19,329 nucleotides of DNA, from NCBI GenBank assembly GCA_900768785.1, contig CAAGEG010000022.1, forward strand, positions 1-19,329, given 5' to 3'. The notes under the pieces were generated by a model. It was not told the origin of the DNA and did no database searches. It saw nothing but the letters and a program-made list of their open reading frames with translations. Every line of letters starts with the position of its first letter. Position 1 is the first letter of the stretch. This DNA is from an uncultured Prevotella sp. Lineage in GTDB: Bacteria > Bacteroidota > Bacteroidia > Bacteroidales > Bacteroidaceae. This document shows positions 8,138-16,178 of this stretch, piece after piece. The translations under genes and the position numbers were made by a program.

Positions 8138-8190
8138 AGAGATACAGATGAAGGGACATAGGACATGCCTTGAGCCTCATCTGAATCTCT
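8138..8190 (-). terminator. Long stem-loop after rnfA, probable terminator or attenuator
   Basis: Arms AGAGATTCAGATGA (8190-8177) and TCATCTGTATCTCT (8151-8138), read on the minus strand, pair over 14 positions with one mismatch around a 25-base loop. A T-rich stretch (TTGTTCTTTATTT) follows. It begins about 20 bases after the rnfA stop. Smaller hairpins follow before galE: GGGAT-ATA-ATCCC (8111-8123) and TACTGT-TTTT-ACAGTA. The low GC content makes it less certain than the other terminators here. Confidence 0.55.
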
Positions 8191-8210
8191 CTTGATGTCG
8201 TATAGAATAA

Positions 8211-8813
8211 TTAATTCAAACCGAACAATAGTTTCAAGCCACCGTCAACACCGGAGAATCCCATGAAAGCAAGGCTCAACAATCCTGCTGAAACAAGCAC
8301 GATTGCCACACCCTTCATGCCTTTTGGTACATTTACCAATGCCAACTGCTCACGTATTCCGGCAAAAACTGTCAATGCAAGAGCAAAACCTATTGCTGTT
8401 GAGAAGGCATAAACAACACTTTGCAACAACGAGAAGTCTTTCTGAATGACAAGAATTGCAACACCGAGAACAGCACAGTTAGTCGTTATAAGTGGTAAGA
8501 AAATACCGAGAGCTTGATACAAAGCTGGTGATACTTTCTTCAAAATTATCTCTACCATCTGTACTAACGATGCAATGACAAGTATGAAAGATATTGTTTG
8601 CAAATACTGGAGTCCGAAAGGATTAAGAACATATATCTGCAAAAGATATGTTACGATAGTGGCAAGTGTAAGCACAAAAGCCACCGCCGCACCCATACCG
8701 AGTGATGTTGATACTTTTTGTGATACGCCGAGAAACGGGCATATACCCAAGAACTGTGACAACACTATGTTGTTCACGAATATCGCTGAAATAAAAATCA
8801 ATAAATATTCCAT
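8211..8813 (-). CDS. rnfA: Rnf complex membrane subunit RnfA
   Basis: 200 residues, almost entirely membrane-spanning (about six helices), the normal size. The two conserved cysteines are in LGICPFLGV (Cys25) and TTNCAVLG (Cys113). In Rnf and the related Nqr complex, RnfA and RnfE are inverted homologues whose cysteines jointly hold an iron-sulfur cluster inside the membrane. That cluster passes electrons between the cytoplasmic and outer faces, and this step is linked to Na+ or H+ pumping. It is the last rnf gene, 3 bases after rnfE and so tightly coupled to it, and a long hairpin follows. No unusual residue was seen. Confidence 0.96.
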   Translation of the reverse strand: MEYLLIFISAIFVNNIVLSQFLGICPFLGVSQKVSTSLGMGAAVAFVLTLATIVTYLLQIYVLNPFGLQYLQTISFILVIASLVQMVEIILKKVSPALYQALGIFLPLITTNCAVLGVAILVIQKDFSLLQSVVYAFSTAIGFALALTVFAGIREQLALVNVPKGMKGVAIVLVSAGLLSLAFMGFSGVDGGLKLLFGLN

Positions 8814-8816
8814 AAC

Positions 8817-9401
8817 TTAGGCTTTCTTTATACGGTTAACTATTGCAATAAGATATCCCAAAGTGATGAATGCACCCGGAGGTAACACGAAAAGAAGCAT
8901 GTTGCATGTTTCCGGTATCAAGGTAATACCAAAGATAGAACCTGCACCAAGTAGTTCGCGAACTGCACCGAGCATAGTAAGACCAAAGCTAAAACCAAGT
9001 CCCATACCTATACCATCAAGAAGGCTCTCACCCGGTCCGTGACTACAAGCAAAAGCTTCGGCACGACCAAGAATGATACAGTTTACAACAATAAGAGGAA
9101 TAAACAATCCAAGTGTTGCATATACGGCAGGAACATAAGCCTGCATCATCATTTGAAGAATTGTCACAAAAGATGCGATAACGACAATAAATACCGGAAT
9201 ACGCACTTTGTCTGGAGTAATATTCTTAATAAGAGATATTACAATGTTTGAACAGATAAGTACAAACATTGTGGCAAGACCCATTGACAAGCCGTTAATG
9301 GCAGATGTCGTTGTTGCCAGCGTAGGACACATACCAAGAAGAAGCACAAATGTAGGGTTCTCCTTGATAATGCCGTTTGTTAGAATTTTTATATTGTTCA
9401 T
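8817..9401 (-). CDS. rnfE: Rnf complex membrane subunit RnfE
   Basis: 194 residues, about six membrane helices, the normal size. The cluster cysteines are in LLGMCPTLA (Cys25) and VNCIILGRAEAFA (Cys107). The latter motif (NC..LGRAEAFA) tells RnfE/NqrD from RnfA/NqrE. It pairs with RnfA to hold the membrane iron-sulfur cluster. The gene follows rnfG after 42 bases, the widest gap inside the rnfD-to-rnfA block, and ends 3 bases before rnfA. The C-terminus is basic (NRIKKA), expected to face the cytoplasm. RnfE and NqrD are close relatives; the ferredoxin-rich RnfB gene in the same operon identifies the complex as Rnf rather than Nqr. Confidence 0.95.
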   Translation of the reverse strand: MNNIKILTNGIIKENPTFVLLLGMCPTLATTTSAINGLSMGLATMFVLICSNIVISLIKNITPDKVRIPVFIVVIASFVTILQMMMQAYVPAVYATLGLFIPLIVVNCIILGRAEAFACSHGPGESLLDGIGMGLGFSFGLTMLGAVRELLGAGSIFGITLIPETCNMLLFVLPPGAFITLGYLIAIVNRIKKA

Positions 9402-9443
9402 AACGTCTTTGCTTTTTGTTTCTTGTTATTTTTACGGCTTAAA

Positions 9444-10034
9444 TCAATTGGCAGCTTGTGCTTGATAAGCATTATATGCCTGAGTCACTGCAAGAAGGAA
9501 GGCTCTTGATGTAATTGTTGATGCTGTAATGGCATCTATATCTCCACCGTCTTTCTTTACAGTAAGATTATCACTTGCAGGATTCTTACCGATAATAGAT
9601 CCTTTACCGTCTTTTTGGAACCATTGATCTGCTTTTGCTCCAAGTCCCGGAGTCTCTGCATGTTGTAAGAGCGTATAACCTAAAATATTACCTGTTGTAT
9701 CAAAACCTACAAGTACCTTAAGGTCACCACCGAAACCACCTGTAGTACTTTCAACGGCACATCCCAAAGCTGCATTATTTTTATCTACAACTTTATGAAC
9801 TACAAACACAGCTTCTTTACCTTCGATGTTCTGTTTAACGGTATCATCTTCAGCAACATTTAGCTCTACGCCACCCATAACGCTTTTTATTCCTTCGGCA
9901 AGCGTCTTTACGGCTTGTTCCTTAATAGGTGCTTCGGTGATGTGATTCACATAGGCAAGAATACAACCTGTGATAAGTGCCACACCAACAAGCACAAGCA
10001 CCATATTGGTTATTGTTGATTCGAGTTTTTTCAT
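9444..10034 (-). CDS. rnfG: Rnf complex FMN-binding subunit RnfG
   Basis: 196 residues: one N-terminal membrane helix (about 9-30) and an outer-face FMN-binding domain. The landmark HAETPGLGAKA is near residue 125. RnfG carries FMN attached covalently by ApbE to the last threonine of an SGAT-type motif; here the sequence is D167-AITAST-ITS, so the linkage should be at Thr173. The usual glycine is replaced by alanine and the following alanine by serine, so the site is a variant of the consensus. Its start codon overlaps the rnfD stop by 4 bases, a sign of translational coupling. It relays electrons between RnfD and the membrane cluster. No apbE gene lies in this window. Confidence 0.93.
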   Translation of the reverse strand: MKKLESTITNMVLVLVGVALITGCILAYVNHITEAPIKEQAVKTLAEGIKSVMGGVELNVAEDDTVKQNIEGKEAVFVVHKVVDKNNAALGCAVESTTGGFGGDLKVLVGFDTTGNILGYTLLQHAETPGLGAKADQWFQKDGKGSIIGKNPASDNLTVKKDGGDIDAITASTITSRAFLLAVTQAYNAYQAQAAN

Positions 10035-11035
10035 TTTTTGCCCTCCTTTACTATTTCACCAAAACGCTTTGGTTTAACATAAGTGTTGATGAGCGGGGTA
10101 AATGCGTTCATAATAAGAATAGCGAAAGACATACCTTCAGGATATGCACCCCAATTTCTAATTATAACAGTAAGTGCACCTATCGCAACACCATATATCA
10201 GTTGTCCTTTATAAGTCATTGGTGATGTTACATAGTCGGTTGCCATGAATATAGCACCAAGCATTAGACCACCGGTAAGTATCTCGGCGAAAGGATTAGC
10301 ATAAACCGGATTTGCCAAATGCAATATTCCACTGAATACGAATACTGTAACGATAATACTTACAGGTATATGCCAAGTAATGATTTTCTTCCAAAGCATG
10401 AAAGCAAGACCAAGCAAAAGAGCAAGAGCACATACTTCACCAAGACATCCTGCACCTATATTGCCGTTGTTACCAAGCAACAAACTGAAAGAATCGGGCA
10501 GTTGGTTCAATATTGACGGGTCTCCGTTCTTAATGGCAGTCTTCATTATGCTCAAAGGAGTAGCTCCTGTCTGCGCATCTACATAACTTGCCACTTGTCC
10601 GGCTATAGGCCATGAGGTCATTTGTGCAGGAAAAGAGATAAGTAAGAAACAGCGACCAACCAAAGCCGGGTTAAAAGGATTATTGCCAAGACCTCCGAAA
10701 CTCATCTTTCCAATACCGATGGCAACGAGAGCACCGATAATGATAATCCATACCGGTAGATTTGACGGGAGGTTAAAGCCGAGCAACAGACCTGTAAGTA
10801 TTGCAGAACCGTCTGTTAATGTCGGCTGCTTCTTCATTATATACTTTGTTATAGCCCACTCGAAAAATACGCAGGCTGCCACACTTGTTGCACAAACAAC
10901 AGCTGAACCGAGTCCGAAATAGAAGAAAGAGACCAGCAAAGCAGGTATAAGTGCAATAATTACACCATACATGTTGCGCTCTACGCTGTCTGTTCCGTGA
11001 GCATGTGGCGACAATGATACTATTAATTTACTCAT
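10031..11035 (-). CDS. rnfD: Rnf complex FMN-binding membrane subunit RnfD
   Basis: 334 residues from the start chosen here. The frame is open to an ATG at 11098, which would add 21 residues and overlap rnfC by 14 bases. I prefer the internal ATG because the protein then opens MSKLIVSLSPH, the family's normal N-terminus, and lies 49 bases after rnfC. The protein is a multi-spanning membrane subunit. GLGNNPFNPALVGR is the family's membrane motif. TGATPLS carries the threonine (residue 159) expected to hold FMN by a phosphodiester link made by ApbE. RnfD passes electrons across the membrane towards RnfG. Its end overlaps rnfG by 4 bases. Confidence 0.93.
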   Translation of the reverse strand: MSKLIVSLSPHAHGTDSVERNMYGVIIALIPALLVSFFYFGLGSAVVCATSVAACVFFEWAITKYIMKKQPTLTDGSAILTGLLLGFNLPSNLPVWIIIIGALVAIGIGKMSFGGLGNNPFNPALVGRCFLLISFPAQMTSWPIAGQVASYVDAQTGATPLSIMKTAIKNGDPSILNQLPDSFSLLLGNNGNIGAGCLGEVCALALLLGLAFMLWKKIITWHIPVSIIVTVFVFSGILHLANPVYANPFAEILTGGLMLGAIFMATDYVTSPMTYKGQLIYGVAIGALTVIIRNWGAYPEGMSFAILIMNAFTPLINTYVKPKRFGEIVKEGKK

Positions 11036-11084
11036 TTTCTTTAATAATGTTTGTTTTCCGTTTATCGTCAGAATTTCCGGCGAA

Positions 11085-12437
11085 TTATTTCTTTGCATTA
11101 CGAGCTCTTATTATGCCCATTACTGTTGACTTACCCAAACGAATATTGTCAAGCATAGGACGATGAGCCGGGCATGTAAACTGACATGAACCACACTCTA
11201 TACAAGATGTAACTCCTGCATTTTCAACCATCTCCCACTCGTGTTTTGCACTTGCAGTTGCGAGAAGATAAGGTTCAAGTCCCATTGGACATGCACTAAC
11301 ACACTTAGCACAACGAATACAAGGTTGCGGTGTTGCGCGACGAGCATCTTTACCACTTAATATTGTCACACTGTTTGTTCCTTTGCAAATAGGAACTTCA
11401 ACAGATGTCAATGCTTTACCCATCATCGGTCCACCGGCAAGTAGCTTATTGTCACCTTCAGGCATACCGCCACAAGCGTCAATAAGATCAATCATCGGAG
11501 TACCCATACGAACCAAGAAGTTAGACGGTTTCTCCAATTTCTTTCCGGTAACTGTAGTATAACGTTCAAAGAGTGGTTTGTTTTTCATTACTGCCTGATA
11601 TACGGCAAATGCTGTACCGACATTTTGAACTATAGCGCCTACATTAACAGGGATAGCCGGTGGTGCCGGAACTTGACGACCGATAACGGCATCAACAAGC
11701 TGCTTTTCACCGCCTTGAGGATATTTCTTTGCCAAAGCTACAATCTCTATATTAGGATTGCCGGCTGTCTTTTCTTCAAAAAGTTTTATCGCTTCCGGTT
11801 TATTGTCTTCAATTCCAACATAACCTTTGCTTACTTTGGCTGCTTTCATGAGTATGTCAAGACCGACAAGTATTTCATCGGCATGTTCCATCATCAAACG
11901 ATAGTCGGATGTGATATATGGTTCACACTCAACACCGTTAAGGATTACACACTCTGCAGTAGCTCCCGGAGGAGGACAAAGCTTGATGAATGTTGGGAAT
12001 CCTGCACCGCCCATACCGGTTACACCGGCTTTCTTTATACGTTCTACTATCTCTTCGGGGGTTAACTCCGGATGATTGTCCAAACGTTCAAGTTTGTCAG
12101 ACCTATCAATTGTCTCTTCCCACTCGTCGCCTTCCACCTTAACGATAATGGCAGGCACTCTATAGCCTGTAGCATCAATAGCTGTATCAACTTTGAGCAC
12201 GGTACCGGAGACTGAAGAATATATCGGAGCAGACACGAAACCGCCGGCTTCTGCCAACAATGTACCTACTTTTACAGTATCACCTTTTTTTACTACAGCC
12301 TTTGCCGGAGCTCCTATATGCTGTGATAATGGGAAGATAGCCTGCTTAGGCAGGTTGGCAACCTGTGTTACGGCATCAGATGAGAGCTTGTTCTCTGCGG
12401 GATGCACACCACCTTTGCTGAATGTTCTGAGTTTCAT
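11085..12437 (-). CDS. rnfC: Rnf complex NADH-binding iron-sulfur subunit RnfC
   Basis: 450 residues, normal for RnfC. It opens with the family's KGGVHP motif (8-13). A glycine-rich GMGGAGFPTFIKL (141-153) marks the flavin and NADH site, related to the 51-kDa subunit of complex I. The C-terminal ferredoxin-like part has two Cx2Cx2Cx3C motifs at 373-383 and 412-422, for two [4Fe-4S] clusters. RnfC is peripheral on the cytoplasmic face and exchanges electrons with NAD+/NADH. Its ATG overlaps the rnfB stop by 4 bases. The C-terminus stops shortly after the clusters and lacks the long alanine- and lysine-rich tail of the enterobacterial protein. Confidence 0.96.
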   Translation of the reverse strand: MKLRTFSKGGVHPAENKLSSDAVTQVANLPKQAIFPLSQHIGAPAKAVVKKGDTVKVGTLLAEAGGFVSAPIYSSVSGTVLKVDTAIDATGYRVPAIIVKVEGDEWEETIDRSDKLERLDNHPELTPEEIVERIKKAGVTGMGGAGFPTFIKLCPPPGATAECVILNGVECEPYITSDYRLMMEHADEILVGLDILMKAAKVSKGYVGIEDNKPEAIKLFEEKTAGNPNIEIVALAKKYPQGGEKQLVDAVIGRQVPAPPAIPVNVGAIVQNVGTAFAVYQAVMKNKPLFERYTTVTGKKLEKPSNFLVRMGTPMIDLIDACGGMPEGDNKLLAGGPMMGKALTSVEVPICKGTNSVTILSGKDARRATPQPCIRCAKCVSACPMGLEPYLLATASAKHEWEMVENAGVTSCIECGSCQFTCPAHRPMLDNIRLGKSTVMGIIRARNAKK

Positions 12438-13360
12438 TCTGTTACCTCCTTCTTTTTGAGATCAATTTTATTATCTTGAACATCTGTAGTTGCTTCTTCT
12501 TTCTTTGAAGGTTCTGCTACCGGTTTCGGTTTTGGTGCGGGGAAATTGACTGCAACAATAGCATGTGTTGGACATACTTCTACGCACTTACGACAAAGAC
12601 GACATTTTTCAAAATCTATATAAGAGAGATTGTTTTCTATGGTTATTGCCTCAAACTTGCACTCTTTAGCACACTTTCCACAACCTATGCAGGCTGCCTT
12701 ACATGCTTTCATCGCAACAGGTCCTTTGTCTTTGTTTACACAACTTACATATACTCGACGGTTTTTCACGCCTTTCTTGCGCAACTCTATGATATGACGA
12801 GGACATGCCTTAACGCAAGCACCGCAGGAAGTACATTTTTCTTCATCTACTTCAGGAATACCGGTTTCTGCATTTAGTGTTATAGCACCGAAAGCACAAG
12901 CATTTACACAGTCGCCACAACCTAAACAGCCAAAGCCACAACCGGTTTCACCTGCTCCACATGAGTTCATAGCGGTACAAGTACGCAAACCGTTATATTC
13001 GGCAATGCGTGGACGATTGGCACATGTACCGTTACAACGTACTACAGCTACTTTGGGCTCAGAGTTAGCAACTGCCATTCCAAGCAGATCTGCAATCTCT
13101 CCCATTACTGCGGCGCCACCTACCGGACAGTTAAGTCCTTCTATAGAACCGGCATCTGCTGCTTTGACAAGGGCTCCGGCCATACCGGCACAACCCGGAA
13201 AACCGCAACCGCCACAATTGGCTCCCGGCAAAGCTGCCGTTACTTGACCGATACGCGGGTCTTCATAAACGGCAAATTTCTTTGAGCATACGTATAATAT
13301 CACAGAGGATATTAAAGCGATGCCGCCAAGAACAATTACTGCAATCAAAATAAAATTCAT
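12434..13360 (-). CDS. rnfB: Rnf complex ferredoxin-type subunit RnfB, long form
   Basis: 308 residues, longer than the roughly 190 of the proteobacterial form and like the long forms of clostridia and Bacteroides. An N-terminal membrane anchor (about 4-24) is followed by the four-Fe-S domain with NCGGCGFPGC (Cys49, 52, 57, then Cys78). Four Cx2Cx2Cx3C ferredoxin motifs come at 145-155, 176-186, 224-234 and 253-263. RnfB takes electrons from reduced ferredoxin and feeds the membrane subunits. The last 35 or so residues (PAPKPKP onward) are proline, lysine and glutamate rich and look disordered. It is separated by 82 bases from rseC and overlaps rnfC by 4. Confidence 0.96.
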   Translation of the reverse strand: MNFILIAVIVLGGIALISSVILYVCSKKFAVYEDPRIGQVTAALPGANCGGCGFPGCAGMAGALVKAADAGSIEGLNCPVGGAAVMGEIADLLGMAVANSEPKVAVVRCNGTCANRPRIAEYNGLRTCTAMNSCGAGETGCGFGCLGCGDCVNACAFGAITLNAETGIPEVDEEKCTSCGACVKACPRHIIELRKKGVKNRRVYVSCVNKDKGPVAMKACKAACIGCGKCAKECKFEAITIENNLSYIDFEKCRLCRKCVEVCPTHAIVAVNFPAPKPKPVAEPSKKEEATTDVQDNKIDLKKKEVTE

Positions 13361-13442
13361 AATTTCTGTATTTGTTTTAGTTTAAAATTATCTTTTCTTC
13401 AATTTAAAAATTTGCAGAACTTCATCAATACTTAATTTATAG

Positions 13443-13862
13443 TTACTCTATCATAAACGACATTTGCTTTCGTATCTTGTCACGAAGCAGATAAAGCAAT
13501 ATATAATAAGGTATAAGAACGGCAATTGCAGAAAGAGCCGCCACGACCTCATTGTCGGTAATAGAAAGTATTATAACCAACGTAACAACAAGCAGAAGAA
13601 GTGGCACTATGGAACTGAGTGTTACTGCATAAAAGCCGGTTTTACTTGCGGCAATTATGGTAACAACATCTCCTATCTCCAACCCTTTCTTACGGCAATC
13701 ATATACATCAACAATTTTCTCTTTGCTCTCTGAAGCGTTGCAATGACCTTTTATGGAGCATGTAGAGCATGCCGATTGCTGTGTAATCTTTACTTTTACA
13801 CAGTCTTCTTCTATATTTATTACCGTTCCTTGATGTTTTATACGGTCTGTCATGTTATTCAT
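13443..13862 (-). CDS. rseC: RseC/MucC-type membrane protein, first gene of the rnf operon
   Basis: 139 residues. A cytoplasmic N-terminal domain with the family's cysteine motif (Cys32, Cys35, Cys41 in CSTCSIKGHC) is followed by two membrane helices (about 73-98 and 104-125). This matches the SoxR-reducing/RseC family, which in E. coli is linked to the Rsx (Rnf-like) complex that keeps SoxR reduced. Bacteroidetes commonly have an rseC-like gene before rnfB, so it may help assemble or regulate Rnf or deliver electrons; its exact job is not established. It follows the promoter at 13899-13929 with a leader of about 30 bases. An ATG three codons later is an alternative start. Confidence 0.88.
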   Translation of the reverse strand: MNNMTDRIKHQGTVINIEEDCVKVKITQQSACSTCSIKGHCNASESKEKIVDVYDCRKKGLEIGDVVTIIAASKTGFYAVTLSSIVPLLLLVVTLVIILSITDNEVVAALSAIAVLIPYYILLYLLRDKIRKQMSFMIE

Positions 13863-13898
13863 GCATTAGATTGCTATCCGCAGTTTACAATCCGCGTG

Positions 13899-13929
13899 CA
13901 AAAGTAATATTATATTTCCAAACGACAAA
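13899..13929 (-). promoter_or_regulatory. Consensus Bacteroidetes promoter of the rseC-rnf operon
   Basis: Read on the minus strand: TTTG (13929-13926), exactly 19 bases, then TACTTTTG (13906-13899). Both elements and the spacing fit the Bacteroidetes consensus. The start point should be near 13892, about 30 bases before the rseC ATG. Tight spacing downstream suggests that it drives all seven genes. Confidence 0.8.
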
Positions 13930-13978
13930 TAAAATAAAAATAAAAAAGTTAAATTACCGTCGCTATAATTATGGTTTG

Positions 13979-14419
13979 TCACTCATCAAAAAGAGTGTCG
14001 AGAAACTTATTAAGGTCTTCTTCCAATCCTTCCATTAGGTCTCCACCGATAATTTGCATGTCGCTGTCAGTAGCATAAAGCTCTGAATAATGCTCGTGTT
14101 CATCGGTTTCAAGCACATAGCTATAGGGTTTTAATATGCCGAGATTGTCGGCTATATCAGCGAGACGTGTCAGCTGGCGCCTTAACAACGATGCTACCAA
14201 ATCATAAAAATTATCATCCGAACAGTTTATCCATTCATCAATAACACAGCGGGTTATTTCTTCGTCATAGTCGTCAAAAGCCAACAATTCTCCACTTTCT
14301 TGAGAAGCCACAAGATGTATGTCTGTCATGATTGTGGGTTCTTCAATGACAGGAAATTTCTGAGCTATCTTCTTTATGAAACGCTCTATTTGCGTTATTG
14401 TTATATCTGTTGTTTCCAT
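13979..14419 (-). CDS. Acidic protein of unknown function
   Basis: 146 residues from the ATG at 14419. The open frame reaches a TTG at 14443, but the ATG (opening METTDIT) is the more natural start. I do not recognise the family. It is very rich in Asp and Glu, with an acidic C-terminus (DLMEGLEEDLNKFLDTLFDE), no signal peptide and no membrane segment, so it should be cytosolic. Predicted helices alternate with short polar stretches, and no catalytic motif stands out. It lies 49 bases after the GH10-like gene on the same strand and just before the rnf promoter, so it is probably the last gene of the two-gene unit begun by that hydrolase. Whether it is functionally linked to it is unknown. Confidence 0.7.
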   Translation of the reverse strand: METTDITITQIERFIKKIAQKFPVIEEPTIMTDIHLVASQESGELLAFDDYDEEITRCVIDEWINCSDDNFYDLVASLLRRQLTRLADIADNLGILKPYSYVLETDEHEHYSELYATDSDMQIIGGDLMEGLEEDLNKFLDTLFDE

Positions 14420-14468
14420 ATCGAAATCTATATTCAATAACAATTTCTATTTATTGTGTTTTGTTATA

Positions 14469-15989
14469 TTAGTATTTCAGCGTTTTTTTCTTTGGCTTAC
14501 TCTCGTTGCCGGCTTTGTCAAGTGCTGTTACCACATAGGTTACCGATTGCGAATAACCATTTGTAGGCTCCGGCAGTTTGTAATACTCGTCAGTTGTTAT
14601 GGTAACAATCTTTGATGGGTCAGAGATATTCACTTTCTCTCCCTTATCAAATTTGTAAACAACATATTTCTCGGCTTTGTTTTTCCAGTCTTTTCCTGAC
14701 GGCGCTTTCCAAAACAACACTAAATCATTATCAATAACGAGGGGCATCAAGTTTTTTACTTTCTTTGGAGCTTTGTTATCGATATGTGTCATCACAGGTG
14801 TCAATGCCGGATACTTCCAATATACGTTTTTCATTGTAGTAGCATAATTGCCTACATTATCAACAAAAGCTTTTGCATACCATAATATTGTACCGTTGAC
14901 ATTGGGCATTTGCGAGTGCAGACGTCTCTTTGCCGGCAACTGATTGATTGATTTGTTATCAAGGTCTGAATATTTCACCGTGCGTTCTACGTCTTCTCCA
15001 ATATAAAGATGTCTCTTACCGGCATATTTGTTCCACCATTCGATAAGAGTTTTATAATCGGCTGCGCTATGTCCAATCTGCCAATATATTTGTGGGGCGC
15101 AATAGTCGAGCCAACCGTTGTTTACCCACATAAGAACATCGGCATAAAGGTCATCATAATTTTGTAAACCGTTTGTTCTACTGCCCAATCCGGGTGCACT
15201 CTTCTCATTACGATAGATGCCAAAAGGCGACACACCGAACTTCACCCATGGCTTTGTTTTGTGTATCGTCTCATATAACTGTTTCATGAAGACATTAACA
15301 TTGTCTCGTCTCCAATCGTCTTTGTCTTTTATTCCGTTATTATTGGCTGCAAAATCTGCATTATCGGGTATAGACATTCCTTTAACCGGATATGGATAAA
15401 AATAGTCGTCTATATGAAGACCGTCAACATCATAACGGCTGACAATATCTTCCACTACCCTACATATATAGTCTCTGTTTTCTTGTTTTGCAGGATTGAG
15501 TATCAGTTGCCCGTCATAGGCAAACACTCCTGCGGGATTCTTAATCGCAATATGGTTTGAAGCCAACTCATTTGTCGTTTTCGACTTTGCTCTGAATGGA
15601 TTTATCCAAGCATGCAACTCCATACCGCGCTTGTGACATTGTTCAATCATCCATTCAAGAGGGTCCCAATAAGGTGTCGGAGCCTGCCCTTGACGACCTG
15701 TAAGAAAGCGGCTCCATGGTTCTATATCGCTTTTATACAATGCATCACACTCGGGTCTTACTTGAAATATCACGGCATTGATGCCGGCGGCTTTCATAAC
15801 ATCCAACTGATAAGACAAAGTTTTCTGCATTTGTTCGGTTCCCATTCCGAGAAACTGACCATTGACACATTGTATCCATGCGCCTCTAAACTCTCTTTTA
15901 ATATTGTTATTGGCATGCAACATCATTACTATCAACAATGCGCAAGCGACAAATAGATATCTTATGGAATTAGACTTTTTAAGTTTCAT
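14469..15989 (-). CDS. Secreted GH10-like (GHL10/DUF187) glycoside hydrolase
   Basis: 506 residues from the ATG at 15989. The frame is open to a GTG at 16055, but the ATG gives a signal peptide (MKLKKSN, then a hydrophobic core to about residue 25) and the promoter lies between the two. The catalytic domain matches PF02638: EFRGAW (33-38), AVIFQVRPECDALY (about 72-85), HAWINPFR and DGLHIDDYFYP (189-199), whose paired aspartates are candidate catalytic residues. A C-terminal fibronectin type III-like domain (about 410-506) ends the protein. Relatives include Bacillus YngK; the substrate is uncertain, possibly a cell-envelope or host glycan. It should be exported to the periplasm or cell surface. 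It is divergent from the EamA gene and probably co-transcribed with the acidic protein gene. Confidence 0.9.
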   Translation of the reverse strand: MKLKKSNSIRYLFVACALLIVMMLHANNNIKREFRGAWIQCVNGQFLGMGTEQMQKTLSYQLDVMKAAGINAVIFQVRPECDALYKSDIEPWSRFLTGRQGQAPTPYWDPLEWMIEQCHKRGMELHAWINPFRAKSKTTNELASNHIAIKNPAGVFAYDGQLILNPAKQENRDYICRVVEDIVSRYDVDGLHIDDYFYPYPVKGMSIPDNADFAANNNGIKDKDDWRRDNVNVFMKQLYETIHKTKPWVKFGVSPFGIYRNEKSAPGLGSRTNGLQNYDDLYADVLMWVNNGWLDYCAPQIYWQIGHSAADYKTLIEWWNKYAGKRHLYIGEDVERTVKYSDLDNKSINQLPAKRRLHSQMPNVNGTILWYAKAFVDNVGNYATTMKNVYWKYPALTPVMTHIDNKAPKKVKNLMPLVIDNDLVLFWKAPSGKDWKNKAEKYVVYKFDKGEKVNISDPSKIVTITTDEYYKLPEPTNGYSQSVTYVVTALDKAGNESKPKKKTLKY

Positions 15990-15994
15990 AACCC

Positions 15995-16025
15995 CAAAGT
16001 TACAATCTTTAACGCATAATAGCAA
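15995..16025 (-). promoter_or_regulatory. Promoter of the GH10-like gene, almost touching the start codon
   Basis: On the minus strand TTG (16025-16023, within TTTTTTCTTG) is followed by 20 bases and TAACTTTG (16002-15995). Only five bases (GGGTT) separate the box from the ATG at 15989. Transcription would begin at or just before the ATG, implying a leaderless message. This supports the ATG over the upstream GTG as the start codon. Confidence 0.65.
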
Positions 16026-16178
16026 GAAAAAACATGAATATTTATAGTTCTGCACTCAAAAAAATGCTTTACTTATACATTCAAATCCTTATTATTGAAC
16101 TAAAAACAAGTATTAAACACAAAGTTTCTACAGAATTTATTTCTACTTTTATAGCCTCAATTAAACATCTCTTGTATC

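Noticed and set aside
11036..11098. Longer rnfD start at 11098
   Set aside because: It adds 21 residues absent from RnfD relatives and overlaps rnfC; the ATG at 11035 restores the family N-terminus.
11625..12065. Plus-strand frame of 146 codons
   Set aside because: It lies wholly inside rnfC on the other strand, and rnfC is certain; its aromatic-rich product looks like an antisense shadow.
8211..13360. Na+-translocating Nqr operon
   Set aside because: The ferredoxin-rich RnfB and the RnfC cluster motifs, with no NqrA or NqrF, identify the complex as Rnf.
15990..16055. Upstream GTG start for the GH10-like gene
   Set aside because: It would put a non-signal sequence before the signal peptide, and the promoter lies downstream of it.
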